Assembly: GCA_964549625.1 (NCBI GenBank) | Contig: CAZJVA010000003.1 | Coordinates: 1-64,000 of the forward strand | Length of the DNA: 64,000 nt | DNA from: UBA12474 sp964549625 | GTDB taxonomy: Bacteria > Babelota > Babeliae > Babelales > Babelaceae | Direction of reading: 5' to 3' | Shown: in pieces, positions 42,740 to 50,464 of the stretch | How the letters are laid out: each line of letters begins with the position of its first letter | Position numbering within the stretch: the first letter of the stretch is position 1 | Program-made: the position numbers and the translations under genes | The notes under the pieces: generated by a model | Seen by the model: only the letters and a program-made list of their open reading frames with translations | What the model was told of the DNA's origin: nothing | Databases searched by the model: none

Positions 42740-44584
42740 ATGCGTACCTTATTTCATCGTTGGGCGGGGTGGGCAACAAAAAACAATGCACACCATTATC
42801 CAATAGATTTTTCTAAGCCGTGGTGGGCTGTTTACGGCAACCATGTAGGAAAGATCTTTGTGGTTTGCCTTTCAATGACGGTTTTTCAAGCGCTTGATTC
42901 TTTGTTTCCTGTGATTTTGGGATGGGCAATTGAGCGGCAGAATATAGGGCTTCTTGTTTTGCTGATGTCGCCTTACTTTGTTGAGGAAGTGTTCAGTTGG
43001 TTTGTTACGCGTCCTCTCTTTACTCGGCTCTATTCACAAGTGGTGGGGAGTTTTCGGTTTTCTGCGTATGAATTCTTTTTGTCGGTTGATCCAATTTTTC
43101 ATGCGCGTCGTGCCAGTGGGATTACGATTGGTAAGGTACGTAGGACATCTGATGCCTTTTTTTATTTTACAAAAACCGTTTTAGATGATTTTTATCCATT
43201 TATCGTAGTCATGATTACTACCATGATTATGCTTTTTTGGAGCAGCCCTTTGCTGGGAGCGATCGTTGCCTCAATTTTTGTATTGTTAGGTTTAATGGTT
43301 GCCTTGATAACTACGCGTGTAACCTTTGCTCTTGAACAAACGTATAATCGAGAAGACGACCGGTTAAATAAAATTGGGGTAGAGATTGTCAATCGTGCGC
43401 CATTTATGCGCACGGTTTTCGCGAGTGATACTGTGCGCGGCAAATTGGAGCGCAGATCTCTTGGGCTAATTGCGGCTGAAGGGGTGTTTTTTATGTCGCA
43501 TCGCTTGATGCGCGGTGTGCTAGTGTTTTTCTATTTGGTTTGTATTCTAGTTGTATCAGCTGTTTTGATTTATTTGATTAATACTGGTGTTTTTACTAAG
43601 GTCTATGCTCTTTCGCTTTTGGTTCTTGTATTGAGAAGTACGAAGTTTGTTTTGAAGTTGGATGGATATGTGGCCGCGGTTGTCTCTGCGTATCGAAAAA
43701 TTATCGATTTTTATGCGTATACACGCACCTACGGAACTCAGACATTTCCCGTTTTTAAGTCTGATCGTTACGCAGGATCAGAGCCTAATGCAACCTGTAA
43801 AACTGATGATATATCAATCGTTTTGGATCATGTGACGGTAGCCTATCTTGAAGGCGAGCCGTTATTGCACGATATTTCTTCCTATATTTCGATTGCGCGT
43901 TCAGAGTCAAATAAATTGTTCGGCGTTATAGGCCCATCTGGTGTTGGAAAGACGACGCTACTTTCTGCTTTGGGAGGACAGCTTCGGCCAGTAGTTGGAC
44001 GTGTTTTGATAAACGGGTGTGACCTTTATCAACTTAACGATGCACAGCGGCAGCATTTAGTTGCTTTGCAGGGACAAACATCGATTAATTTGCTGGGTTC
44101 TCTGCGTTACAACCTTCTATTTGGTCTTCCTGCTTCGGTTGTTGTTGAAGATGCCTATCTTATTGAACTTTTGCAAACTGTTGGTCTGTGGCATTTATTT
44201 GAAGAAGAAAAGGGCTTGCAGACTTTGGTGGGCGAGGGCGGAACTACGCTTTCGGGAGGTCAACGGCAACGTCTTAATTTTATTAACCTTTACTTGCGCG
44301 CAAAACACTTTAAGCCTTCAGTTATTTTGATTGATGAGCCTACGAGTAGCTTAGACGAGGTGAGCGAACAGCGCATTACACAAATGATCGCAGAGTTAGC
44401 TCAGGAGAGCTTAACGCTTGTGATTGCGCATAGAATTAAAACATTGGATGGGGCCAATAAGATTCTGGATTTCTGCTTGATCAACGAAACGAAGGAGTTG
44501 GTTTTTCATCTTCGCGAAGATTTAGAGCGAATATCCCCACATTATCGGCAACTTGTTTCTGGGTTGGTTGTTAGGGAAGATTGA
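42740..44584 (+). CDS. ABC exporter, fused membrane and ATPase domains
   Basis: A 614-residue half-transporter. The N-terminal part has about six membrane segments (such as VMITTMIMLFWSSPLLGAIVASIFVLL and GVLVFFYLVCILVVSAVLIYL). The C-terminal ATPase has Walker A GPSGVGKTT near residue 398, signature LSGGQRQRL near 505, Walker B VILIDEPTSSLDE and the H-loop VIAHRIK. It would export a lipid, peptide or drug as a homodimer or with another half. It is two bases behind the acyl-CoA synthetase, so a fatty-acyl-related substrate is a reasonable guess. Confidence 0.9.
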   Translation: MRTLFHRWAGWATKNNAHHYPIDFSKPWWAVYGNHVGKIFVVCLSMTVFQALDSLFPVILGWAIERQNIGLLVLLMSPYFVEEVFSWFVTRPLFTRLYSQVVGSFRFSAYEFFLSVDPIFHARRASGITIGKVRRTSDAFFYFTKTVLDDFYPFIVVMITTMIMLFWSSPLLGAIVASIFVLLGLMVALITTRVTFALEQTYNREDDRLNKIGVEIVNRAPFMRTVFASDTVRGKLERRSLGLIAAEGVFFMSHRLMRGVLVFFYLVCILVVSAVLIYLINTGVFTKVYALSLLVLVLRSTKFVLKLDGYVAAVVSAYRKIIDFYAYTRTYGTQTFPVFKSDRYAGSEPNATCKTDDISIVLDHVTVAYLEGEPLLHDISSYISIARSESNKLFGVIGPSGVGKTTLLSALGGQLRPVVGRVLINGCDLYQLNDAQRQHLVALQGQTSINLLGSLRYNLLFGLPASVVVEDAYLIELLQTVGLWHLFEEEKGLQTLVGEGGTTLSGGQRQRLNFINLYLRAKHFKPSVILIDEPTSSLDEVSEQRITQMIAELAQESLTLVIAHRIKTLDGANKILDFCLINETKELVFHLREDLERISPHYRQLVSGLVVRED

Positions 44585-44604
44585 AGACTTGTTTTATGTT
44601 CTAC

Positions 44605-44632
44605 TTGTTTTTTAATTTTAGAGTAGTACAAT
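44605..44632 (+). promoter_or_regulatory. Promoter of the first cysteine-synthase-like gene
   Basis: TTGTTT (44605-44610), 16-base spacer, TACAAT (44627-44632). The surrounding CTTGTTTTTTA.TTTT sequence recurs upstream of the second copy at 45955. The resulting 5' untranslated region would be about 230 bases. Confidence 0.55.
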
Positions 44633-44644
44633 TGGGTGCGAAGT

Positions 44645-44735
44645 ATTTTTGTTTAGAGCCTGTACGGAAGATTGAATTCTATGTGTAAATGTAAATGTAT
44701 CACGAGAAGTTATTCTTCGTACCGGGTTGTTCTTC
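44645..44735 (+). repeat. Structured leader repeat, copy 1
   Basis: A block of about 85 bases recurs at 46000-46085 upstream of the second paralogue. CCTGTACG (44659-44666) can pair with CGTACCGG (44718-44725), and GAAG with CTTC just inside. In copy 2 the stem reads CCTGTGCG with CGTACTGG: the A-T pair becomes G-T while the helix is kept. Copy 1 has a 6-base internal duplication (TAAATG). This is a candidate cis-regulatory RNA. Confidence 0.5.
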
Positions 44736-44871
44736 TACGCTTTTTTTCACTCACAATGTATAAAGGTATCTTGCATAGACGGTAAAAACAGGAATACACT
44801 TCTCTTCATGCACCTTATATTATCGTATATAACCTTTTTTCTGCGCGGTCTCTATTTTATTAGGGAGTGCT

Positions 44872-45786
44872 ATGCGTTACGAAAATTTATTACATGCCAT
44901 TGGTCATACGCCGTTGGTTCGTGTTCCTTTTGATGTTCCTCCGCGGGTCTATGCAAAGCTTGAATATATTTCTCCTGGGGGAAGTATAAAAGATCGCTCA
45001 GCTTATTTTATGGTTCAGCAAGCTGAAAAGGAGGGGCTTTTGCGTCCAGGTGGAACGATAATCGAAGCTTCCTCGGGTAATCAGGGGATTGCTGCGGCCA
45101 TGATCGGCGCTGTTAAGGGGTATAAGGTTATTATTACTACGACTGAAAAAGTGAGTAAGGAAAAGTGGGATACGCTGAAAGCGTATGGAGCTGAGATGGT
45201 GATGTGCAAGCAGACTCTTGATTTGGGTGACCCAGAGGGATATTTTGAGGTTGCACGACGTATTCATGAACAGACGCCGAACTCTCTTTTTATGGCGCAA
45301 TATTTTAATAAAAAGAATCCACAGGGACATTACTACTCTCTTGGTCCCGAGGTTTGGGATCAAACGGGAGGCCAGCTGACTCATTTTATTGCAGCGATGG
45401 GTAGTTGCGGGACTGTCGGTGGTGCAGGAAAGTATCTCAAGGAACTTAATCCAAATGTTACTGTTGTTGGTGTTGATTCAGCACTTTCGTATCGTTCTAC
45501 GGGTGGAAATCCAAAGCCGAATAAATTAGAGGGGATTGGTGTTAGTTCCGATTCTCCGCTTTTGGATGAGGCTCCTGTTGATGAGATTATTACTGTCCAA
45601 GATGATGATGCGTTATCTATTATGAAGCGTCTTGCAAGAGAATATGGTTTTTTGGTTGGGCTTTCAAGTGGTGCCGTTGCTCATGCGGTATATGAGTATG
45701 CCAAAAAGCTTTCGCCCGATGATTATGTAGTCGTAGTTTTTGCCGATTCTGGCCGTGCTTATTTGACTAAAGGGTTCTATAATTAG
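44872..45786 (+). CDS. Cysteine synthase-like PLP enzyme, copy 1
   Basis: 304 residues of the fold-type II PLP family (CysK/CBS). The PLP lysine is Lys40 in SPGGSIKDRS. The substrate loop is EASSGNQGIA at residues 65-74 (usually TSGNTG), and the phosphate-binding loop is GSCGTVGGAG (usually GTGGT). The C-terminus has DDYVVVVFADSGRAYLTKGFY, as in CysK. The expected reaction is O-acetylserine (or serine) plus sulfide to cysteine, but the altered substrate loop leaves room for a lyase or a different beta-replacement. GGGAG precedes the ATG. The tandem paralogue follows 454 bases on. Confidence 0.82.
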   Translation: MRYENLLHAIGHTPLVRVPFDVPPRVYAKLEYISPGGSIKDRSAYFMVQQAEKEGLLRPGGTIIEASSGNQGIAAAMIGAVKGYKVIITTTEKVSKEKWDTLKAYGAEMVMCKQTLDLGDPEGYFEVARRIHEQTPNSLFMAQYFNKKNPQGHYYSLGPEVWDQTGGQLTHFIAAMGSCGTVGGAGKYLKELNPNVTVVGVDSALSYRSTGGNPKPNKLEGIGVSSDSPLLDEAPVDEIITVQDDDALSIMKRLAREYGFLVGLSSGAVAHAVYEYAKKLSPDDYVVVVFADSGRAYLTKGFYN

Positions 45787-45854
45787 GATATAAATGTGCA
45801 AATGATCATTGCACGAATAGTGTTTCGTAGATGATTTAGTTGGTATAAGTATGG

Positions 45855-45892
45855 TATTCTGTAGCAAGGTTGTACGATCTTGCTGCAGAATA
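45855..45892 (+). terminator. Strong hairpin after cysteine-synthase-like copy 1
   Basis: TATTCTGTAGCAAG (45855-45868) pairs with CTTGCTGCAGAATA (45879-45892) over 14 positions with one wobble and a 10-base loop. No T-run follows, so termination efficiency is uncertain; it may instead protect the mRNA end. Confidence 0.4.
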
Positions 45893-45955
45893 CACTTGTA
45901 AAAAGGTTGGGTAATTTTGTGAGGAGCTTGTTTGGGCTTCTGAATGTCTGTTTGC

Positions 45956-45984
45956 TTGTTTTTTATTTTGCAGGCGATTATACT
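45956..45984 (+). promoter_or_regulatory. Promoter of the second cysteine-synthase-like gene
   Basis: TTGTTT (45956-45961), 17-base spacer, TATACT (45979-45984). It corresponds in position and flanking sequence to the promoter of copy 1, so the duplication included promoter and leader. The -10 box is closer to consensus than that of copy 1, so copy 2 may be expressed more strongly. Confidence 0.6.
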
Positions 45985-45999
45985 CAGGGGCGTAATATT

Positions 46000-46085
46000 A
46001 GTATGTTTTGAGAGCCTGTGCGCAAGATTGGACTCTATGTGTAAATGTATCACTGAGAAGCTGTTCTTCGTACTGGTTTGTTGGA
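46000..46085 (+). repeat. Structured leader repeat, copy 2
   Basis: Second copy of the leader block. CCTGTGCG (46015-46022) pairs with CGTACTGG (46069-46076), keeping the helix of copy 1 through a G-T pair. The internal 6-base duplication of copy 1 is absent. The gene starts about 155 bases downstream. Confidence 0.5.
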
Positions 46086-46240
46086 CTCTGCGTTTAACAT
46101 TGTGTATCGCGCGTTAGAGGTTTTTTCTCCGGTAGACTAAGTAGCGATAGAACTCTAAGAACATGCTGCTCTTTTTATACGTCTCACATTGTTAATTTTG
46201 GGTTTTTTTCGTACAGCCTCTAGCAAGCGCAGGGGATAAG

Positions 46241-47155
46241 ATGCGTTACGAAAGTCTGTTACATGCCATTGGTCATACGCCGTTAGTTCGTGTTCCTTTT
46301 GATGTACCTCCTCGGGTCTATGCAAAGCTTGAATATATTTCTCCTGGGGGAAGTATAAAAGATCGCTCAGCTTATTTTATGGTTCAGCAAGCTGAAAAGG
46401 AGGGGCTTTTGCGTCCAGGTGGAACGATCATCGAGGCTTCTTCGGGTAATCAGGGGATTGCTGCGGCCATGATTGGTGCAGTTAAGGGATATAAGGTTAT
46501 TATTACGACAACTGAAAAGGTTAGTAAGGAGAAGTGGGATACGCTCACCGCGTATGGTGCCGAAGTTGTCATATGTAAGCCAACGCTAGATCTTCATGAT
46601 CCTGAAGGCTACTTTGAGGTTGCGCGGCGTATTCATGAACAGACACCGAACTCTCTTTTTATGGCACAATACTTTAACAAAAACAACCCGTTGGGTCACT
46701 ACTATTCCCTGGGGCCTGAGATATGGGATCAAACTGGTGGTCAATTGACCCATTTTATTGGTGCTGTAGGTAGTACTGGAACTGTTGGCGGTGCGGGGCG
46801 CTATATTAAGGAGCGAAACCCGAATGTTGTTGTGGTTGGCGTTGATTCGGCTACATCGTATCGTTCTACGGGAGGAAATCCAAAGCCCTATAAATTAGAG
46901 GGGATTGGTGTTGATTCAGATTCGCCGCTTTTGGATGAGGCGCCAATTGATCAAATTATTGGGGTACATGACGATGATGTATTTCCTCTTATGAAGAAGT
47001 TGGCTCGAGACTATGGTTTCTTGGTTGGGCCTTCAAGTGGTGCTGTTGCCTATGCCGCATATGAATATGCCAAACAGCTTACACCCGATGATTTTGTGGT
47101 GATTGTTTTTGGTGATTCTGGGCGTGCCTATTTGACCAAAGGATTTTATAGTTAA
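46241..47155 (+). CDS. Cysteine synthase-like PLP enzyme, copy 2
   Basis: A 304-residue paralogue of the preceding gene, with the same Lys40, SSGNQG and C-terminal motifs; the phosphate loop reads GSTGTVGGAG (Thr for Cys). The N-terminal third is almost identical to copy 1: 116 consecutive bases (46313-46428) are identical, silent sites included. The C-terminal two thirds differ at many residues, for example VQDDDALSIMKRLAREYG against VHDDDVFPLMKKLARDYG. That mosaic suggests gene conversion around the active-site lysine. AGGGGAT serves as the ribosome-binding site. Product assumed to be cysteine synthase or a relative. Confidence 0.82.
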   Translation: MRYESLLHAIGHTPLVRVPFDVPPRVYAKLEYISPGGSIKDRSAYFMVQQAEKEGLLRPGGTIIEASSGNQGIAAAMIGAVKGYKVIITTTEKVSKEKWDTLTAYGAEVVICKPTLDLHDPEGYFEVARRIHEQTPNSLFMAQYFNKNNPLGHYYSLGPEIWDQTGGQLTHFIGAVGSTGTVGGAGRYIKERNPNVVVVGVDSATSYRSTGGNPKPYKLEGIGVDSDSPLLDEAPIDQIIGVHDDDVFPLMKKLARDYGFLVGPSSGAVAYAAYEYAKQLTPDDFVVIVFGDSGRAYLTKGFYS

Positions 47156-47156
47156 A

Positions 47157-47217
47157 TGCTAAGGCGCGAAGGAGTGCCGTTAGGGTGGCGTACAACTCCT
47201 TCGCTATCGGTTAGCAG
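47157..47217 (+). terminator. Nested hairpin between convergent genes
   Basis: GCGAAGGAGT (47166-47175) pairs with ACTCCTTCGC (47195-47204). Outer GCTAA (47158-47162) pairs with TTAGC (47211-47215), and an inner GCC pairs with GGC. It sits exactly between the stop of cysteine-synthase-like copy 2 and the stop of the convergent hydrolase, so it probably serves both. No clean T-run follows. Confidence 0.5.
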
Positions 47218-48482
47218 AGTAATGTTTTTAGGATGCCATTGCAGCGGATCTGTATGGCATCTTTTTCTGTTTCGCACATGTGATTATGCCAAAAATTCCA
47301 CGCGTATGATTGGAGCGATGTCAGTAGTTCTGGTTCGATAAAATCAAAATAGCTTTTTTCGGTAGAAAAGCGCTGGCGTGTATGCGCATAACCCTCATCT
47401 GTTTTATAGCAAAAAACTTGATCATGTTCTTTGGTTGGGTGATCACGGTAATGAGCTATTATGGCAGGAGCAAGAATTGCTGCAGGAAGTGGTGATAGGG
47501 GAAAGTGCCGTCGACAAAAAATCGTGACATCGGGCCAGCCAAAAATCCACATTTCAAGATGACCTGGAGATTTTTCAATGGTGCGATTAGAGTTGTTTGG
47601 CCTTTGGAGGCAGTTCTTTGCGGTTAATGTTAGCTCGATTTCAATTTGTTTGAAGTTGCTTGGAAAGCTACCATTGCGTTTTTTGTGAAAGCGCCGTCGA
47701 GGAAAGGCTCCTCGCGTGGAGAAAAGATCGAGTATGCTTGCCATATCGTGTCGTGAGTAAAGGCTATAAATATTTTTGAAGAGCGGGCTGTAGATAAAAT
47801 GTTCATTTTCCACAATAACGGGTGTCCCGAGCATAATGAGTTCGTCAATCTGAAATGGTAACTCTTCGGTTGTTTTATCGCGCCAGTGTTCTAGATTTAG
47901 TGCGATGTTTGATCCATGGCTGTAGGTTACGAGGCGGACTTTTAGGTTCGGGTATTTACTCTTTTGTGTTTGAATGTATTGCGAAAGCGTGTCGAATAAA
48001 ATTTTTGCGTCCTGAACACGCTGTAGTTGATTTATCATTCCTGACCAGCCAAAAGTAAGCCATTCTATATTCCTTTGCTCTGGAAAGTAGCGATTTTGCA
48101 TGATTTCGTATAAGCGCGCAAAAAGCTCTGCGGAGTTTTGCTCTTTTTTGTCTAGTTCAATTTTACGCAAGCCGGGTAATTGGGCGGCTTGTGCCGCGTA
48201 TGAATAGGGATGCTCACGAAGGGCTTCCATTAAGCGCGCATATCGGGAGCCTTCGATAGATTTTTTCATCAGGGTAATTATAGTTTCGAAGTTCATGAGT
48301 CGCTCGACTCCCAAGGTGCCATGGATAAATACCGTTACCCAAGGCTCAGTTGCTTGTGGCGTGGAGAGTTCTTTCTTGCTTGTATTTAGATTGTTTAGCT
48401 TCGAAGAAGCTTCTTTATGTAATGTGGTTACCCCTGTTGCGGTTGCTATTGCTATAATATGAAGAATAATTTTTTTCTTCAT
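47211..48482 (-). CDS. Secreted alpha/beta-hydrolase-like protein
   Basis: A 423-residue protein with a signal peptide (KKIILHIIAIATATGVTTLH). The alpha/beta-hydrolase core is indicated by WVTVFIHGTLG (oxyanion HG) and VRLVTYSHGSNIAL, a nucleophile-elbow motif with Ser in S-H-G (first Gly replaced by Thr), then DELIMLGTPVI, typical of lipases and thioesterases. Candidate catalytic His residues lie in the C-terminal third (HYRDHP). The sequence is too diverged to name a substrate; a secreted lipase or esterase acting on host or envelope lipids is the likeliest reading. Confidence 0.62.
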   Translation of the reverse strand: MKKKIILHIIAIATATGVTTLHKEASSKLNNLNTSKKELSTPQATEPWVTVFIHGTLGVERLMNFETIITLMKKSIEGSRYARLMEALREHPYSYAAQAAQLPGLRKIELDKKEQNSAELFARLYEIMQNRYFPEQRNIEWLTFGWSGMINQLQRVQDAKILFDTLSQYIQTQKSKYPNLKVRLVTYSHGSNIALNLEHWRDKTTEELPFQIDELIMLGTPVIVENEHFIYSPLFKNIYSLYSRHDMASILDLFSTRGAFPRRRFHKKRNGSFPSNFKQIEIELTLTAKNCLQRPNNSNRTIEKSPGHLEMWIFGWPDVTIFCRRHFPLSPLPAAILAPAIIAHYRDHPTKEHDQVFCYKTDEGYAHTRQRFSTEKSYFDFIEPELLTSLQSYAWNFWHNHMCETEKDAIQIRCNGILKTLLC

Positions 48483-48566
48483 CTTTCAATCCTCCTCCCC
48501 ATTTCCCCTTATTTGTAGTATAAGCAGAAGAGAGGATAAAAAAGAAAGAAAAAAAAGGAGAATCGT

Positions 48567-49262
48567 ATGAAGTTGTTTTTTGAGCGGGTTTGGGGTGTGA
48601 TGCGTTCTTCTTGGGCATTGCTCAGGGTATTACCGCAGTGGGCTGTCGGGACTTGGAAAATTATGCGGCTTACACGCCCAATAGTTACGGTATTTGGTGG
48701 TAAACGGTTAGAAGACGAGAGCTTGTACGAAAAGCTTGCTTTTGAGATGGGAAAAAAGCTTGTTGAGGCAAACATCTCAGTGATAACAGGCGGTGGTCCG
48801 GGTGTTATGCGCGCCGCCAATTGTGGTGCTGCGTCTGCATCTGGTTCGTCAGTGTGCTCAATGGGCATTGGTGTTGTTGGTCTAAATATTGATGAGCCTG
48901 TTAATGAATGTGTTCAGGAATATCAATTAACTGATTATTTTGCTGTGCGAAAGCATTTTTTAACGTTCTATTCGAGTGGTTTTATTATCTTTCCTGGCGG
49001 TTTTGGCACTCTTGATGAGTTATTTGAGATACTTGTTTTGATGCAGACCCAAAAGCGGCCCGTTGCACCTGTTGTTCTTATTGGAAAGAGTTATTGGGAA
49101 TCGCTCCTATTATGGGTTGAAAAATCGGTTAAAGAGGGGTTTGTTCCTCAGTTACATGCAGATTTTATTACCATAACCGATGATCTTGATGAGGCTTTAT
49201 CCAAAGTCGTTTCTACTTGTAAGAAGGTGAAGAGATTGCCGATGGGTGAAACAATCTCTTAG
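48567..49262 (+). CDS. LOG family nucleotide hydrolase-like protein
   Basis: 231 residues of the LOG / TIGR00730 family, sometimes misnamed lysine decarboxylase. The Rossmann opening is IVTVFGGKRLEDESLY, followed by VITGGGPGVMRAANCGA. The diagnostic PGGFGTLDELFE sits near residues 142-153. LOG enzymes hydrolyse the base-ribose bond of (modified) adenosine monophosphates, making cytokinin-like bases or recycling nucleotides. The N-terminal 30 residues are an extra helical segment. AAGGAG precedes the ATG. Confidence 0.85.
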   Translation: MKLFFERVWGVMRSSWALLRVLPQWAVGTWKIMRLTRPIVTVFGGKRLEDESLYEKLAFEMGKKLVEANISVITGGGPGVMRAANCGAASASGSSVCSMGIGVVGLNIDEPVNECVQEYQLTDYFAVRKHFLTFYSSGFIIFPGGFGTLDELFEILVLMQTQKRPVAPVVLIGKSYWESLLLWVEKSVKEGFVPQLHADFITITDDLDEALSKVVSTCKKVKRLPMGETIS

Positions 49263-49265
49263 CTT

Positions 49266-50450
49266 TTATTGCCCGTAGTATATTTGAATGTCGCTAAAAT
49301 CGTTGTTTTTGAAATTGGCGAAAATGTTATTCAGTTGTATTTTTTTATTTTTGAATTTTTGGTTGAAGGGTTTAAAAAGTAGAGGAAACCGAATAACCAT
49401 TTGTGCAATTTTGGTCTTTACGAGACTTTTTTCTTGAAGATACTGAGCAAATGTTGATGGAGATTCCGGAAGTTCGGGGCCGAGGATTTCGACTAAGTGG
49501 GCGCAGGTTTTTTTAGAGTAAAATTTTTCAATGCGCCTTAAAAAATTTTTGAGCCATTTTTTACTGACCCAATCTTCTATAAGGTTTGGGTTGTTGAATG
49601 ACAGGTCATTGAGGCAGTGATAAATAACTTCTAAACTGTAATGCTGGCATTCAACTTGATTATCATTTGATGGTAAATCTTTGATATATTTGCCGATGTG
49701 CTTCATGATACCAGGAAGGAGGCTGGCATGTTCTTCTGGTTCAAGCTGTGATAGGAGTTCAAAATATTGTTTATGTGTTGCTTCTTCTAAAACGCAATTT
49801 GGGGCAGTTGTAAATCCTTTGATTAGAGATTTGATTAAGTAGAGGCGATGTTGCGTCATGAGCACTGTTTCATTAGATTCTGGGCAGCATGCTTTAATGA
49901 CCGCCTCTAAAATTGCTTTTTCAATAATCTCGTTTTTTTGATAGTCCGATGTGATTGTGTGCTGTGTTACAAAGTTGTAGAGCATGCGCTCCCCGAACTC
50001 TTCTTCGAGGGAGTAAAAAAGTTCACGAAGCTCTTTGGATGGCAGCGTTTTGATGGCAAGGATTATGTTTTCCAGCTTTTTTAGTGAAAGATCTTCTAGG
50101 TTTTTGTTGCTAAGTAGCGAAAAAATAGCGTCTTTTTTGTCACGAGCATTTTCTGTTTTTTTGATGGCAGAAACAAATTCTTGAGTACCATTTTTTTCAC
50201 CAAAGAACATATTAAGAAAACTTTTTTCAAGAAGATCTATTTCGTGGTAAGGGTTGTTAAGTATTTCTGTTTCTTTGTGGGGATTGTATGGGTTTTGCGG
50301 CAAAAGTGGGGCTGTTCTCTGATGGCAAGTAATATTGAGACGGCGTTTTTTGTGCGGAGGTTTTTCCTGTTCGTTACTTCCAAATATAGGTGTTATAGCG
50401 GCATTTAGGAGTAGTAGGCACGATAAAATATCTATATAAATGTGTTTCAT
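49266..50450 (-). CDS. Secreted protein with KKRR motif, shorter paralogue
   Basis: About 394 residues from the ATG at 50450 (AAGGAG upstream). A signal peptide (YIDILSCLLLLNAAITPIFGS) is followed within about 10 residues by PPHKKRRLN, a strongly basic cluster matching the pattern of a monopartite nuclear localisation signal. The rest is helical without recognisable domains. The C-terminus (FKNNDFSDIQIYYGQ) resembles that of the next gene (APFSDVQICLKKTQ). With that gene it forms a pair of related exported proteins of unknown function. Confidence 0.65.
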   Translation of the reverse strand: MKHIYIDILSCLLLLNAAITPIFGSNEQEKPPHKKRRLNITCHQRTAPLLPQNPYNPHKETEILNNPYHEIDLLEKSFLNMFFGEKNGTQEFVSAIKKTENARDKKDAIFSLLSNKNLEDLSLKKLENIILAIKTLPSKELRELFYSLEEEFGERMLYNFVTQHTITSDYQKNEIIEKAILEAVIKACCPESNETVLMTQHRLYLIKSLIKGFTTAPNCVLEEATHKQYFELLSQLEPEEHASLLPGIMKHIGKYIKDLPSNDNQVECQHYSLEVIYHCLNDLSFNNPNLIEDWVSKKWLKNFLRRIEKFYSKKTCAHLVEILGPELPESPSTFAQYLQEKSLVKTKIAQMVIRFPLLFKPFNQKFKNKKIQLNNIFANFKNNDFSDIQIYYGQ

Positions 50451-50464
50451 GTTAGTCTCCTTTA

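Larger units (their letters stand above)
45787..46240 (+). other. Intergenic region between the two cysteine-synthase-like genes
   Basis: It holds a near-palindrome right after the first stop (45796-45814, GTGCAA arm with TTGCAC arm). A long hairpin follows (45855-45868 with 45879-45892, one G-T pair in 14, no T-run). Next come the duplicated promoter (45956-45984) and the leader repeat (46000-46085). I see no coding frame of interest in it. Confidence 0.6.

Noticed and set aside
44605..47155. A transposon or insertion sequence behind the duplicated cysteine-synthase-like genes
   Set aside because: No transposase, terminal inverted repeats or target-site duplication is seen. The repeat covers promoter, leader and gene in direct orientation, as in a simple tandem duplication.
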